Shown: positions 15,011 through 27,030 of the stretch, piece by piece | How the letters are laid out: every line of letters starts with the position of its first letter | Numbering within the stretch: position 1 is the stretch's first letter | Assembly (NCBI GenBank): GCA_001600095.1 | Contig: BCIX01000002.1 | Coordinates: 1,302,001 to 1,366,000, forward strand | Direction of reading: 5' to 3' | Source of the DNA: Bullera alba | Taxonomy: Eukaryota > Basidiomycota > Tremellomycetes > Tremellales > Bulleraceae | DNA: 64,000 nucleotides | Made by a program: the position numbers and the translations under genes | The notes under the pieces: generated by a model | The model's database searches: none | The model's input: the letters and a program-made list of their open reading frames with translations, nothing else | What the model was told of the DNA's origin: nothing

Positions 15011-18000
15011 CTATTGCGAGATTCCCATCTTCAGACTTCCGCCTACAACGTCGACAGACTCCCAATCAATCTTTGTGACTGCCTGTTCGCCCTCCTTGCC
15101 CTCTTCTCCACCGTTCTCCGTCGCATCGGACGTGTCACCCCGTTCGGCATGCTGCCTCTGCCTCGTTTGGATGTAGGTCAAGGTATTTCGGAAGTGCTAA
15201 AGATGTCCGTTAGAGTGTCGGAAAGTCGCAACGACGGTAGAACTCACCTTGACGATCATGTCGGGGGTGTTGACGCCATCGACTAGACCGGGGTTGCCGA
15301 CACTTTGGGGATGAACGTCCGTGGTATGTACGGAGTCGATATTGGAAGTGATCAATTCGACCAGCGAGTTTATGTACTTTGGCGTGACCGCTTCGACGCC
15401 CTGCTCAAAGTAGTAGATGTATCGATCCAGCGCGTCGACGTAGAGTTGGACCGACGTGAGCTCGTCGATACAGGAAGAAGCGATCCGGAGCGACTTCTGC
15501 AGGCACTCTAGTACCCTTTTGCCGTCTCTATAAGGAGTCTGCTCACAAGCATCAGTAGCCGCCCAGTAGAGATTGCATCTTACTCACCTTCTCATCCTTG
15601 TCTCGTCCAGTCACGTCACTCTGCCACCACATGTGCGAGGCAAACAGCACAGCCGTTGCTTGGTGCGACTTTTTCAATAGCTTGCTACCATGTAGGGCGG
15701 CTTTGGTGATCAAAGTGTCGTAATTATCATTTCCGAAGACTCTGCTGGTTTGCAGAGCACTGATGATGCCGGTGATAGCTTGCAGTTGGGCGCGCGACTC
15801 CGATATCGACTCCTCGTAGATGACGAATGCTTGAACAAAGAACTCGTAGGCCAGTTCCTCCAACCGACAGTCATCGGCGACCTGCGCGGCCAGAAGGAAT
15901 AGCCGCAGGCAGGTGTCTGGCGCCTCAACTTTATGGTAGAGGAGGGAGATGATCTGGTGGATGAACTTGAATAGTGTCGATACACGTTGCTCCCAATCAT
16001 TCTCGACCTGCTCTCGAACCTTGAACCGACGGGCGAGTTGGATACCAGAGGCGATCAGCGGAGGGAAGGTGTATCGGATTCGTTCGCCTCCATCCGCGAA
16101 TTGTCGCCGAGCAGTCTGGAGCAGTTCGAATTGTTGACCAAGATCTTCCGACTTGAACAGATGAACCATTCTTGCAACCCATCCCTGTTCCTCGGCCATT
16201 TCTCGGTGGTCGACCGGCTGCCTGTGGCGATTTGCTGGAGCGCCAGCTTCCTTTTGATCTCTGACCAAGACTGCACACAAGCCCAGAACACCAGTAACAT
16301 CTTCTGGCGTGTCGATCAGCGTATTGTTCTTCAGCACGGACGAGACGACAGCTTGACCGATGGCCAGACGCGTGGTGTAAGGTTGCGCCGATAGAAGAGG
16401 AGTGTAGGATGGGATAGCGAGAAGTGTGAGGATCGACAGGTAGGACGTGATTGGGGCAAGAAGGAGCGCGAGGAGATTGCCGGCAGTCTGGGGAGAGTGG
16501 ATGTCCGGGCTGTCAAACGTCAGTCAGGATCTTGACAGTCGACTTACTTTTGGGCAAATTCTTGCACCTTGACGTTGGCAAAGGACAGAATTTGATCGAC
16601 ATACTCCAGCCGATCTGGATAGCAGCTCAGTGAGAGGTTGATGAGCGACACGCAGAGAGCGGTGATGTCCTGGATAGACAAATCTGGGCGGGCCTACTTT
16701 ATCAGCTTGATGATATGATAGGTCACTCACCTTTATCAACTGTACGACTTGTTCCCAGAAGACTTCGAACAGCTTGACATCTTCTGGGATACCTCTGAAC
16801 TTTCTCGTTCCCTCGGTCTTTGGCGACTTGACCTCCGGAGCTTGCTCCGACGAAGAGCCCGCCTTCTCGGAATCTGGGCCGGCTTCCTGCGGACTCTTTG
16901 CGCCGTTCTCCTTGATGGGACTGGCAGGTTCGTTGCCAGCCCACTCAGAGGCCTCGGCGGGCGTGATCGGTTTCTCGCCTTCCAATACCGTCTTTCCTTT
17001 GCCCCGAGCGCCCTTGACTCGCTCGGCCAGTCGCTTGGCTGCTTCCTCCTCTTGTCTCCTCTTCTCATCGGGGTCCTCGTTCTCAGCTTCCCGCGCGGCG
17101 TATGCGGCTAGTCGGTCGATGAGGGCGATGACGATGTTTTTTATGTTGACCCGCGGGTGAAGGTTCGCACATGCGCCGAGGAAGGGACCGAGAGTGTGCA
17201 AGTGAAAGTCGTCGGTGAACACCTGGATGACGACCTCCATTAGGTACTCCTGCGCGATCACATCTTTGCAGTTGACCACTTGTTCCAGAACGGATGGGAG
17301 GATGGTGTGCCTGTACATGTCCAAGTCGACGCCTTCTAGCTGAGACAGCCTGACGAGGTTGGTTCCGACCAAGATTCGGAGGTCTTTACGCTCAATTTCC
17401 CTTCGCTCTCGCTCTCGGGAGTGTCCTTGGTGCTGAAGTCGCACCCAGAGCTTGTTCATCTCGATAAAGTTGGTGAGGACGAAGCCTATCGAGTCTTGAA
17501 GATTACCACTCGGCCTGGAGAAGTTAGCAAGTATTCCTACCTCGGCGACTCACCCATCGCTGATTCCCACGGGAAGGAAGTCTCGCGTTTGTCCGGACAG
17601 GTAGTGACGCAAGAACAGGCCTCGAGTAGGATGCTGCACTCCTCTTGACATCTCCAGCATGTCCTTCATGATCTCTTTGACCGGAGCATCAGGTACAGAC
17701 ATGTACACAGACCCAACGGTGATCATAAGGTATAATCTTGGCACAATATTGCCAGCATACCTGACATCGTCAGCTATCGCGGTGTAGCTTAATACTCACT
17801 GTACCAATTCATATAGATCTGCCAGGTGGTGTTTCCCCTCCGAGTGAGCTTCGTAGAGGTAGTTTGTGAGGTACCTCAAGCTGTCAAAGACGCTCATGTA
17901 CAGCTCGTAGTATTGCTTTGGTCCAAGGCTGGACGTCCTCAATTCCGCAAGCATGGACGATGCTGCCTTTAACGCCTCCATGATCTGATCGCTCTCAAGA

Positions 18001-18071
18001 CATCGTTTGAGCTGAACAGTCTGGACCTTGATCGTCCCTAGGACCTCTGTGAGGATCTTGGGGTCGTCCAT
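15011..18071 (-). CDS. VPS35: Retromer subunit Vps35
   Basis: Scaffold of the retromer core, which recycles receptors from endosomes to the Golgi. The start is ATG at 18071, giving [20 protein letters not shown]. In-frame codons extend upstream to 18152, but this ATG matches where the family begins. The conserved N-terminal Vps26-binding part reads [21 protein letters not shown]. The middle carries a Lys/Glu/Ser-rich, probably disordered insert (about 16760-17080). The C-terminal helical solenoid includes [19 protein letters not shown] and [19 protein letters not shown], both typical of Vps35. The last exon ends [17 protein letters not shown] (TAG at 15011-15013). The protein is made from about eight exons. 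Tail-to-tail with PKC1 and head-to-tail after NPL4. Confidence 0.95.
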
Positions 18072-18299
18072 GGCGGGCGGAGGGGTAGATGCAGTGGTGA
18101 GTGGTGAACGGGGCTGTACAAGAGGACGATGTGCGCGTTGGCAATGACACATGGCATCAGTACGGTCCGGTCCTGAAGCGGAGTTACAACCAATCTCCGC
18201 TCAATGATGGTGTGCATGCTATGATAGGCGATGCCTTCGCTGTTCTAGGAGACCTAGCTGCTCGTTTGACTGGAGCCGAGTCTACAGGCCTATGCCTGA

Positions 18300-20650
18300 C
18301 TATCCTGCAAGTGGTAGACCGCAGATCTCACAGTCAGAGCGAGACCCAGGGTTGACAAAAGTACAATGGGGGCAGGTGACCTCGGCTGAGCCTCCGGCCG
18401 CAGAGCCCCCCGGGTTGGCTCCGGGTGATCCTATTCCCATCGCGTCCAATGCAGAAGATGGCGTCTCTCCTCCGCCGCCGTAGCTGTTCCCGTTGGATCC
18501 AAAACCGCTGGCTGTAAAGTCAGGTAAGCCCACGTCAGGCATGCGGTAACTCACAACTCGTCGAAGATTCCGCAATGGTCAAGAGAGTTCGGAAACCACC
18601 GCTCGAGAAGAACTTGTCGACCAGGTGCTTATCTTGCGGATGAGCATGTACCGTTGCAACGCGACAGAGTAATTGTTGCTCGTCCTGGATGTCAGCAGAG
18701 TCTACACGTCTGACTCACCAATGAGAACAAGCCCTGCATACACAGATACGTGACGAGGTGCCAGTCGCTCAACCACTTGACGACGGCATCTTTAATCCGT
18801 GGGGGCCAGGTTCCGACGTCGCCAATCTCAGCATCAGAATCACGGATGACTGCTTGTAACCTTGAGATGACAACTTCCATTGATTGATCATGCAGTCCCG
18901 GTCTATTCTCCGTGGGGAAGGAGTTGGCGAGGAAGATCGGATTTGGCTCGACAGGGAAACCATGTGTGATCTGGGGTCAACGATGCGTCTTCAAGTTGAC
19001 TCACGTTCACAAATAGGTATTCCACAGGGAAAGTTGGTTTCGCCGGCATCTTAACTTGTATACCATACTCGTTCTTGAAACTACGCGTTCAGCATTGGCG
19101 CCCACTTCTAGACTCACCTGTAAAACACCTCTGGGATATACTCGCCGTCCCCGGGCTTCCTGACTCGCACGACACCCGGATCAACGCTGGCCTCGACTAT
19201 CCCCGCTTTCACCATCGCTTCCGCCTGCTCAGTAGCTTGCCAGGCGATGACATCCACGCCACCCTCCTCTGTCCCCGTCAAGCAACACGTCACGAACCTC
19301 GAAGAAAAGTGTCCGGTAGGTGATGCTCTTGTAGGAAGAGGGTGCGAGATCTGATAGGCGGCTGACAGAAGCATCTCGAGAGAGGAAGCGGTGAAAGTTT
19401 GAGCGTGCCGCTTGTATTGGTTTTTCGTAATGTCCTCGTCCGTCCTAGATTCGTTAGTTGATGCAGAGAAACCTCGACTCACGGTGTCAGATCCGTGTAA
19501 ATCATGCCAACCACCCCTAAACCCTTCTCACACCATCCTGCGATCTCGCTCACACGAGCTTCGTCTTCCCAAGGCGTCTCTACAGTCAATCCGTCTACCT
19601 CTCCTTCTTGTCTCGGTTCCCAGATGGCCTCGACTATCGATTTGACGCCCATCGGAACCTTCTCGTACTTGTCAAACCGACCGATCAAAAAGCCTAATCT
19701 CTGCGTCCCGGTCCTTCTCCAAGCGGACAGTAATCCCTCAATTATACTTGGCGAAGCAAACTCGACATGATCGACCATTCTGTAGGACTGAGATGAGAGG
19801 GTGAGGGCGGACGGCTGACACGTTGAGCAGATTCCAGCGGGGAAGGGTGGATGGGAAGCGGTGGGACAAGGCGTCACGACGGAGAGTGACAGTGGGCTGA
19901 GTGGGGGTAGCTCTTGGGCCGAAGATGTAGCTGCTGAGCGGGAGGAGAGGAGTTTGCGAAGGTAGGCGTGGTAAGAGAGGTGTTTGATCTGGTTCTCCGC
20001 TTGGTGTTTCGAGTCGTATGGCTATAGTCAGCTCTGTCAAAGGCTTGATACTCACCTCCAGGGGCATACAATAATCGCACATTCCCTTCTCCCCATGGCG
20101 GCAGAAGTTTGAATCTCGCTTCCTCTCAATCTTGCCATTCTGACCCTTCCAGTACGTATCTACTTCTGGTTCTTGCACTTTCGACAGATCGACCAGTGGG
20201 ATAGTGTTCGGCAAAGGCGGATCGGTATGGGTGTGGGGGTGCGATGGATCAGGCTGCTCGATCCTAGCTACAGAGGAGGATGCCTCGGTCGTCGGATGCG
20301 AGTTGACATCGGGTTGGGGAGCTTTAAACGACAAGAATAGCAAATCGCCATGACTGATATGTCAGCTCGCGCTCACAGCTCAGACCTACCTGAAGCCCAT
20401 GTCTCCAACTTTTCGGCCTTGGAGAGCCGAGAGTGGGAGCTGCTCTCCGCCTGTACCTGGCTGATTACTCAGCCGTACTCCACTTGCATCTGGCCTCTCT
20501 TCGGCTGGTATTGTCTCCAACATCAACTTGGCAAAATCCTCGCCTGGCGTTGTGGCGTCCACATTGATTCTGGCTGTGCCAGCCGGCGATCGTATACGGA
20601 GAAGCTGTGATGGGCATCAGTCCGTTGAGCACCAGTAACTGACTCACCAT
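18300..20650 (-). CDS. NPL4: Npl4, Cdc48 cofactor
   Basis: Partner of Ufd1 that hands ubiquitinated substrates to the Cdc48/p97 ATPase in ERAD and chromatin extraction. The start is ATG at 20650: the first exon appears to be just the ATG, followed after an intron by LLRIRSPAGTARINVDATTP, the ubiquitin-like N-terminus. The zf-NPL4 signature CRHGEKGMCDYCMPLE lies near 20050-20100. The Mpn-like body follows, including VEFASPSIIEGLLSAWRRTG and RLGFLIGRFDKYEKVPMG (about 19640-19780). The C-terminus has a RanBP2-type finger (CPHCTFVNPGSRSDCEIC) before the stop at 18300. From memory, yeast Npl4 lacks this finger and the mammalian protein has it. The gene lies at the edge of the gene-poor island. Confidence 0.94.
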
Positions 20651-23600
20651 CTTTGTGTCGGAGGCGGTGATATGAGTAACCACTCCTATCCAGACATTCG
20701 AATATGTTGAGCACACCCAAAGTGCAAGCTTGGACAGCTGGTTAGGCTATCGTCATCGTGTTTCAGTGGCAAGCTAGAGCCACGTGATATGGCTCAGTGG
20801 GGAGCCTATCTTCCCAGCCTTGTGCCTATCAACGCTGGCCTACGTCTTGTACAAGTAATAGGCATTGTAAACCGACGTCGTGTGCGCGCCCGAACTGCCG
20901 AACTCGAAGCAGACAAATCTGAATCCGCGTTTGCGAAATGCGTTGATCAGCGATTTGAGACATCCAGTTCGAGGCCGGATCTACTCAACGTCGGCCTACA
21001 AACGTCTCAACTCGACACAAGAACGGGCGACGGCCCTGATCGGACAGCATTCATCGATTCTCTTCGACCGGCATAATACACTCTCCGCCGGCTCCTGCCC
21101 GCAGCGGAATCGTCCAATCTCTCTCTCCTCAATCCGCAAGTTCGCAACCCGAAGTCCCGAATGACCCGGTGATCGTCCTATCAACAGCGCGTTTTTGGGT
21201 CATGATCTCATGCCGGAGCATGCTGGTCGCCCGGAAGATGAGCCTGAGCTAGGGATGGCCGAGAAAGAGTCCAACAGGTCGACCGGCCGCGATCGAATGT
21301 CTTCCGGCTCCTCTCGCAGACTCGCCCCTCTCGACGTCCTCGCAATTCGAAAATCACCAGCAGCCTGTCTGTCGATGGCACCGTATATTGGGGCAAGGCG
21401 CGATCAGCTCGGCCGGGCGAATGGCACCAGCCTTTTACACTATCACTAGACCTGTCCAAGCAATATCACATGCACAGTTGGTAGTTCGGCTGTGCGCGAT
21501 CGGTATTCGTTCTACATCAGCGGCCTGACGAATACTCACGTTCCTTCTCTGATCTTGACCAACTTGTCCGTTCGGGCACATTCCATCTCACCTCGGCTGA
21601 TCGAGGGAATCGACTGATCCCACAGGCTTGACTGTCGAGTTGATCCGACTGCATAATCTCGCGCCGCCTCGCCCGAAATTCGAAACCCGGAGCGCAGCGG
21701 AAGATTGACCATCGGGCGCCCTTTCGTTGACCATTCGCATTGCGGAGCGATGTTTGGAGACGTTGCTTGCGATCGGACCAGGCCGGAGATCTGCAAGCTT
21801 AGCCTACATGTGGCTCTGACGTAGGAGATAGGACGCCTTCGAGCTTGATCGGATCCGCGAAGGAGCACTGCATTCACGAGGACCGGACAGACGAACGATT
21901 TGAGACGCCTCAAGATAGACAAGACCATACACACGATGACCCACGACGATTCTGAAGGAACCGGCCCGACCAGCGCCAATTGCCAAAGCCTGATCTCTAT
22001 TGCCCTTTGGGTCCACTCTAGACTTTACCGGAGTCCGTTCGGCTCGGTGGACTACATGTACGCGCGCTTGAAGTGATTTCGGGCGATCACTTATGAACCC
22101 CGATGATTATCGCTCCAAGAGGTCAAAGTCTGAAACGACCCAGCCTCGATCGGTTCCGCTTACTGTCAAGGATGGCGATAATGTGGCAACGGCCTTCGCG
22201 CATTGACACAAATGCCGAGGCCCGATTCCTATCGCCGTCCTCAGTCAGGAGCGAAGTCGGAGTAGTGGGCATCGACAAGCCGATCGTTTCCCGGGATCAT
22301 GGCCTCGAATACTGATTCCGGTGGCCTTTCGTCGGTTGAGAATGGCATGACCATCACCGTATAGACCATTGCAAGGTACTGGAGAGGGGAGGAATGACCG
22401 ACCGGGAGAATGGAAGTTGAGTAGTAGCCCGGCGATCGATCGCTGATCAGGTAAGAGGCCTTCGGAAAACGGGATTCCAATTTCGGCATAGGTGTTGTTC
22501 GGTGCTCGTGAGGTCGTCCAATAAGGTCCAATAGAAGCCGGACGAGCAGGCACGGCGGCACGCTGATGATATAGCCATGAGCCGATGAGTCGGCAGTTCA
22601 TCGTTTCAACTTCATCCTGCCAGATCAGGCTGGCGCCCAGTCAGATTACTTGTGTAACCGGGTCCCGATCAGTGAGGACAGAGGGGGCCGATTGAGGACC
22701 GCCGAACCGTACCGAACGACCTGTTTGGGCTATGTGGATGGATGGCGAGGATCGCATTCGACCATGCACCTTGATCGGTAGACTGAATCGAGTCCTTAGC
22801 CCACAGTGAAGATCGCGCCAAAGCGACGAGACCGATTCGCAAAGCCGATCAAAAAGTTTAGAAACGATGAGAAAGGCGGCAAAATCTTTAAAGACCTGGG
22901 ACCTATGACGATCGACGCGGAAACCGTATCAGATGGTTGTGTCGTGTTTGGTGTGGTGTCCGGATCTTAGATACTGGTTCGGTGATGTTCCGTCCAAAAC
23001 GTCGTAGGGAAAACCGCATTGCTATCCAGCGAGGACCACTTGACTAATTAGAGGCGATTCCGGCGGAGTGAGCTTCACGACCTGTTCCGCCGTGAGTCGA
23101 CTCGGAAACTGTGTAAGGTATGATGCACTTAGTCCTATAGATAGTATACCTATCACTCTGTGACCTTTCGGCGACAATCTGTTGCGAACCGCCAACCGAA
23201 AGCAATCGAACATCAACGAAGACGATCTGAGTGGGCGTCCGGTGACCATAATAGCTTCTAGCCGCCGGATGCATGCAGGTCCACTCGGAAACCGAATGTA
23301 GGTACTGCGTTGTGCTCTTGTATACCACTAGTATCTCGCATATCCGTTCAGAGATGCTGCGATGATTACGTCGTGCCGAAACGGTCTCGATAGCCAGCTA
23401 GGACGATTTCGAGTTTTGGAGTTTTGAGCGTCGATGTTGGCCATGACCATTTTCCAGTATACCTACTGCGTGGCGGTCGACTCGGGGAGTACAACCGATC
23501 GTCGCAATATGATCGGTGAGTGATAGCGGTCTCTCTATACCCTGTCGAGGATGATCGGATCGATACTGCTCAAGCCATTCGAAAATGAGCGAAGATACCC

Positions 23601-23989
23601 CAATTCCCAAGCGTGACGATAGGTGTGGTAGAGATCGGGTGACCCGGGCCCATGCATATCGACTCGGGTGGGCGTCCGATTGGCGTATGGCGTGCCGCCT
23701 GCAATAGCGAACGCTGGATGCCCAACCGGTGAAGATCAGCTCAGGACCGCGCGGAATGGGCGATCGCGGTGCAGTGAAGATGATCCTGATTTGGAGCTGC
23801 GGTCGACCGGTCAGCAGTGGTGATCAGCTCTCAGGCCCTCGAACTCGCGTACGTCAACGCGGCCGCCGTGTTAGTACATCAGACTGCTGCCGGTACGTGC
23901 TACCAATCATGCGATGCCCTGCCGGTGACGAGCGGCTGCAAATTGAGCGAAAGCAATGAGATTGAATCTCAGCGAGGACAACTTGGACC

Positions 23990-24170
23990 AGGTAAAAACA
24001 GAATTGAACCAGATTACCAGGACAATCCTGGTCTTAAACCGATGAAAATATCGCGCTCCAGAAGACCCAATTTTAGGGCGCCTAATTTGGGGTGACGGCG
24101 CCAGGACGTCAAGCCTACCCCGGTTAGCATTTTAGGTGTGACAAAATACGGTCTTCTGCGCTTCCTCTTT
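23990..24170. repeat. Cluster of small inverted repeats
   Basis: ACCAGGA-caa-TCCTGGT is a perfect 7-base inverted repeat (24016-24032). CCAATTTTAGGGCGCCTAATTTGG (24067-24092) is an imperfect palindrome centred on GGCGCC. GCGC-tcc-AGAAGACC (about 24052-24066) is repeated inverted as GGTCTTCT-GCGC (about 24150-24161). Three such elements within 170 bases may mark the end of an old mobile element, but no target-site duplication was found. Confidence 0.4.
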
Positions 24171-24204
24171 TTTCCCGTCTCGCATCTGCGTTTTCCCCCT
24201 TCGC

Positions 24205-24345
24205 GATCTATTTTCCCCCCTTCGACGCCGATTTCATCCTGACGAGCAGCGAAATCGTCCGTATCAGTGCTGACTTCCTCGTGCCTAGCATCAAAATCGT
24301 CCAACCGAAGGTCAACTTCCTCTGGAGACCCCTATCGGGATGTCA
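24205..24345 (-). repeat. Degenerate 42-base tandem repeat with open frame (14-residue units)
   Basis: On the minus strand the frame reads three related 14-residue units: EEVDLRLDDFDARH, EEVSTDTDDFAARQ and DEIGVEGGKIDREG, followed by a very basic stretch (KKRKRRR). At DNA level AAATCGTCC and TTTTCCCCCTTCG each recur. A TAG just upstream in frame and the lack of a start make it a fragment; I would treat it as a relic of a repeat-containing gene rather than an active one. Confidence 0.4.
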
Positions 24346-24818
24346 ATCTGACTAGCGAACCATTCATCATGCATCATGTCATGCCGGCTCTGCTATTGCA
24401 GTGACTGGCTCCTCTGACTCTGAGCCACTCCACTCATGGTGAGGCTCGATGCCGACACGACGATTCGCCCATCTCGGAGCGCCTATCTCAACAAGGTTGT
24501 CGATACAGTCCAGGCTCGTGGCAGAGCGCTTTGTCCGGTCATTGACGACGATACCCCCGGGCCGGGACTACGCTCATCCGACAACACTGCGGGCTCGGCC
24601 GCTTCCACATCCACCTGATCGTCACAGGGCTCGTTCAAGAGCATGATTACATGCATGAAGTAAATGTCGATGTACGAGGACTTCCATGGCTTTGGTATGG
24701 GAGGTCCCGGACCTTTCCCTGGATGCCTAGCTGGTCTCCTTGGAGCAAGATAACCAAATCAAGTTGTGACCCCAAGGATCCCACAAACATCGTCGACTCG
24801 CGCCAAGACCCTCATTCC

Positions 24819-26189
24819 TCACACTCCCAGGATGAGCTGTCGCCACAGTCGGTCCTGCTCCAAGATGCTCCATAGCGGATCGCTGAGAGAGAGGCATACC
24901 TCGAGTTCTCCGCGCTCCTCGGTAGTCCCCTGGCGTCTGTCGGGCAAGAAGTAAGTCAGACCATCGACCAGTGATATCTCGGTGAATGGTGTCGAGACGA
25001 GTATAGGCCGAACACCACCAAACGCAGGGTACATGGACAAGCGACTCCATTGGGAAGCCATGAACCCGCATGTCCCACCTAGGAAACCAGATCGAATCTT
25101 CGACTTGTCGGGTTGAGCATCGATAAAGCGAACCGAGTCGATTACCTCTTCTCGAGTGAGGGAACGAACTACCTTGTGCAGATGCTGAGCGACCTTCGGC
25201 AGGGGCCAGTCGAGCAGCTCTTGCGATTCGAGCTGGAAGTAAGGCGTACTGAGGGCATTGTTGACGTACCGGTCAGACAGTGATAAGAGTGGTCGAAGGC
25301 TGACCGATGTGAGGAAGTTGGGAGGAGAGAGGGACGGTACAGTGGGATCAAGCTCTCGCAGTCGTTTACGAGCGACATGTACCCTCTGGAAGAGGAAAGC
25401 TGAAAGTGCGTCGAACGTTGAGATCCGGCTAGCTGGATCGTCACCTTGTGCCATCGCCTTTAGCTGGGACAGTTGGGCCGGGGACAAGCGCAGGAAGCGC
25501 CCCGTTACAGGTGGGTTCGTGCCGCTCGGGGTTGAAGAGGGCGGCGGGTCGATGGTGTAGATGTGGGAAATGGGGGTGGATGTGGATGGAGGAGGCGTGT
25601 ATGCTGCTGATATGGGCCGAGGTAAGTGACCGGGCGATTGCGAGTCGGAGTCATATGCCTTGGCGAGGTCTCTCAGGAAGTGGAAGAAGCCTTCTGCATC
25701 GCATATCCTGTGCGGAATCCGTATACCAAGCGACGCTCCTCCACAGGCGAATCGGGTGTGTTGAATCGACAAGTTCGGCTCTTCCGTCGCCCGCATCATA
25801 TCGTATGGGGCGAATAGGTCCTTGCTGCCATTGGGAAAGTGATTTAGGGTCAGCTCGTCCGACGAGCCAAATTCCGCGAGATTTTCATCGCAAGACGCAA
25901 GTATAAGCGCTGCGCCCTTGTCAAGGTGCTCGACTTGGTAGGAAGCGTCATCTTGTTGAACCAGTCTGCCGGACAGTATCGACCATACGGGCAAGATCCG
26001 CTCGAGCGCGAACCGCAATAGGTCTGTCGAGATTGGGTCTTCTTTGGCGCTGGGATCCTTGGCGAAGATGACCGCTACGGCGATGGGTATGAACACAGGG
26101 ACCACTTGATCCAGCGGTCCAAGAGACGGCGCCTTGCTGGGTAGTGGACCATCCGCGGTGATGTAAGTGGTCGTGTGTCGAGTGATCAT
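24819..26189 (-). CDS. BAHD-type CoA-dependent acyltransferase, intronless
   Basis: A single uninterrupted 456-residue frame (ATG at 26189, TGA at 24819), the usual BAHD length. These enzymes move an acyl group from acyl-CoA to an alcohol or amine; in fungi they usually serve secondary metabolism or detoxification. The catalytic HxxxD motif is present as HRICD (His160, Asp164), in the typical setting GIRIPHRICDAEGFF. The second family motif, DFGWG, is replaced by PAFGG (about 388-392) at the expected place. The N-terminal half holds FALERILPVWSILSGRL, typical of this fold. No signal peptide or membrane span. The complete lack of introns among intron-rich genes, and its position in decayed DNA, suggest recent gain by transfer or retroposition. 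The substrate cannot be inferred; the altered DFGWG may affect activity. Confidence 0.85.
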   Translation of the reverse strand: MITRHTTTYITADGPLPSKAPSLGPLDQVVPVFIPIAVAVIFAKDPSAKEDPISTDLLRFALERILPVWSILSGRLVQQDDASYQVEHLDKGAALILASCDENLAEFGSSDELTLNHFPNGSKDLFAPYDMMRATEEPNLSIQHTRFACGGASLGIRIPHRICDAEGFFHFLRDLAKAYDSDSQSPGHLPRPISAAYTPPPSTSTPISHIYTIDPPPSSTPSGTNPPVTGRFLRLSPAQLSQLKAMAQGDDPASRISTFDALSAFLFQRVHVARKRLRELDPTVPSLSPPNFLTSVSLRPLLSLSDRYVNNALSTPYFQLESQELLDWPLPKVAQHLHKVVRSLTREEVIDSVRFIDAQPDKSKIRSGFLGGTCGFMASQWSRLSMYPAFGGVRPILVSTPFTEISLVDGLTYFLPDRRQGTTEERGELEVCLSLSDPLWSILEQDRLWRQLILGV

Positions 26190-27030
26190 TAGGCAGAGCT
26201 AGGGCGGTCTATAGAGATAGATGGCTGTGCGTCGTGAAAGGGCGTGATGTATATCCATTCGCTTCAATGCGACTCCAGGATATGGGGCGTCTTCCAGAGT
26301 AGTCAGTTAGGACAGTGCTCGACTCGAGACTCGAAGGTCTCCGGCAGCCGGATCCGCATCGAGCTCATGTCTTTCCTAATCCACCAGAATAGATCCCGCT
26401 AATGGCTACGAAAAGCCGCGTAAAGGACTGTAATCCGAATCGGCACGGCCAGCCAGCCGTTTTGTAATCGGTCGTCACCCTTCTTTGATCCGGTCGTCCA
26501 CAGACCATACCACGGTCACAGACTTGTTGCCTGGTCGACCGAGCTGACCGTTCGACAACGAATCGACAATGCGATTGGTGGCCTCACAGTCCCCCGCTAC
26601 GATACGTTCCGGAGCTAACGCTTCGGATCGACAAGCAGGTCGAAGTATTCAGTCAAACTGAGCGTGGAGAACCAAAGGCTGCATGTCTCTCGCGATCTGC
26701 ACGCCTCCATACCACTCGTAGAGAATTACTCGCTGCTCCTGGGTGAGCTGCTCCGTCATGCGGTCCCCACAACATCCTTCTATGGTGAGCTTCCCGCACC
26801 TGAGAGACTCCGCCGGTCGGTCATCTGCGGCGCAGCGAGACGCTTGGGTCTGAGATCTGAATGTCCTGGATTACCTCGCATCGAAGTCCGGACAATATTC
26901 CCGTATGTTGAGTGTCTCACGCGTGGGGCTAGACTTGAGGAGGGAGGTAACACCTGGTAACACTTGGATCCTTCAGTCGCTTTCCCATCGGACGATCGGG
27001 CGGTGAAATAAGGGCACCATGTTCCTGCCC
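26190..27030. other. Intergenic region upstream of the BAHD gene
   Basis: About 840 bases with the same texture as the stretch before the BAHD gene: GATCGG-like words, short random frames and no splice-supported exon. It contains the BAHD promoter and the 3' flank of the ankyrin gene. Confidence 0.45.

Larger units (their letters stand above)
20651..24818. other. Gene-poor stretch, decayed sequence
   Basis: About 4.2 kb with no gene I can support. ORFs are short, on all frames and without consistent splice signals. An E-box CACGTG at 20781-20786 probably belongs to the NPL4 promoter. The rest is rich in CGATCG/TCGACC-like words and contains diverged near-copies of short phrases, such as CAGCGAGGACCACTT near 23028 and CAGCGAGGACAACTT near 23970, or GTGGGCGTCCG near 23231 and 23669. 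This is what old, mutated transposon or duplicated DNA looks like, but no transposase, reverse transcriptase or terminal repeat is recognisable. Confidence 0.5.

Noticed and set aside
20789..21076. Plus-strand ORF starting MAQWGAYLPSL in the gene-poor island
   Set aside because: No domain, no splice-supported extension, and composition like the surrounding decayed DNA.
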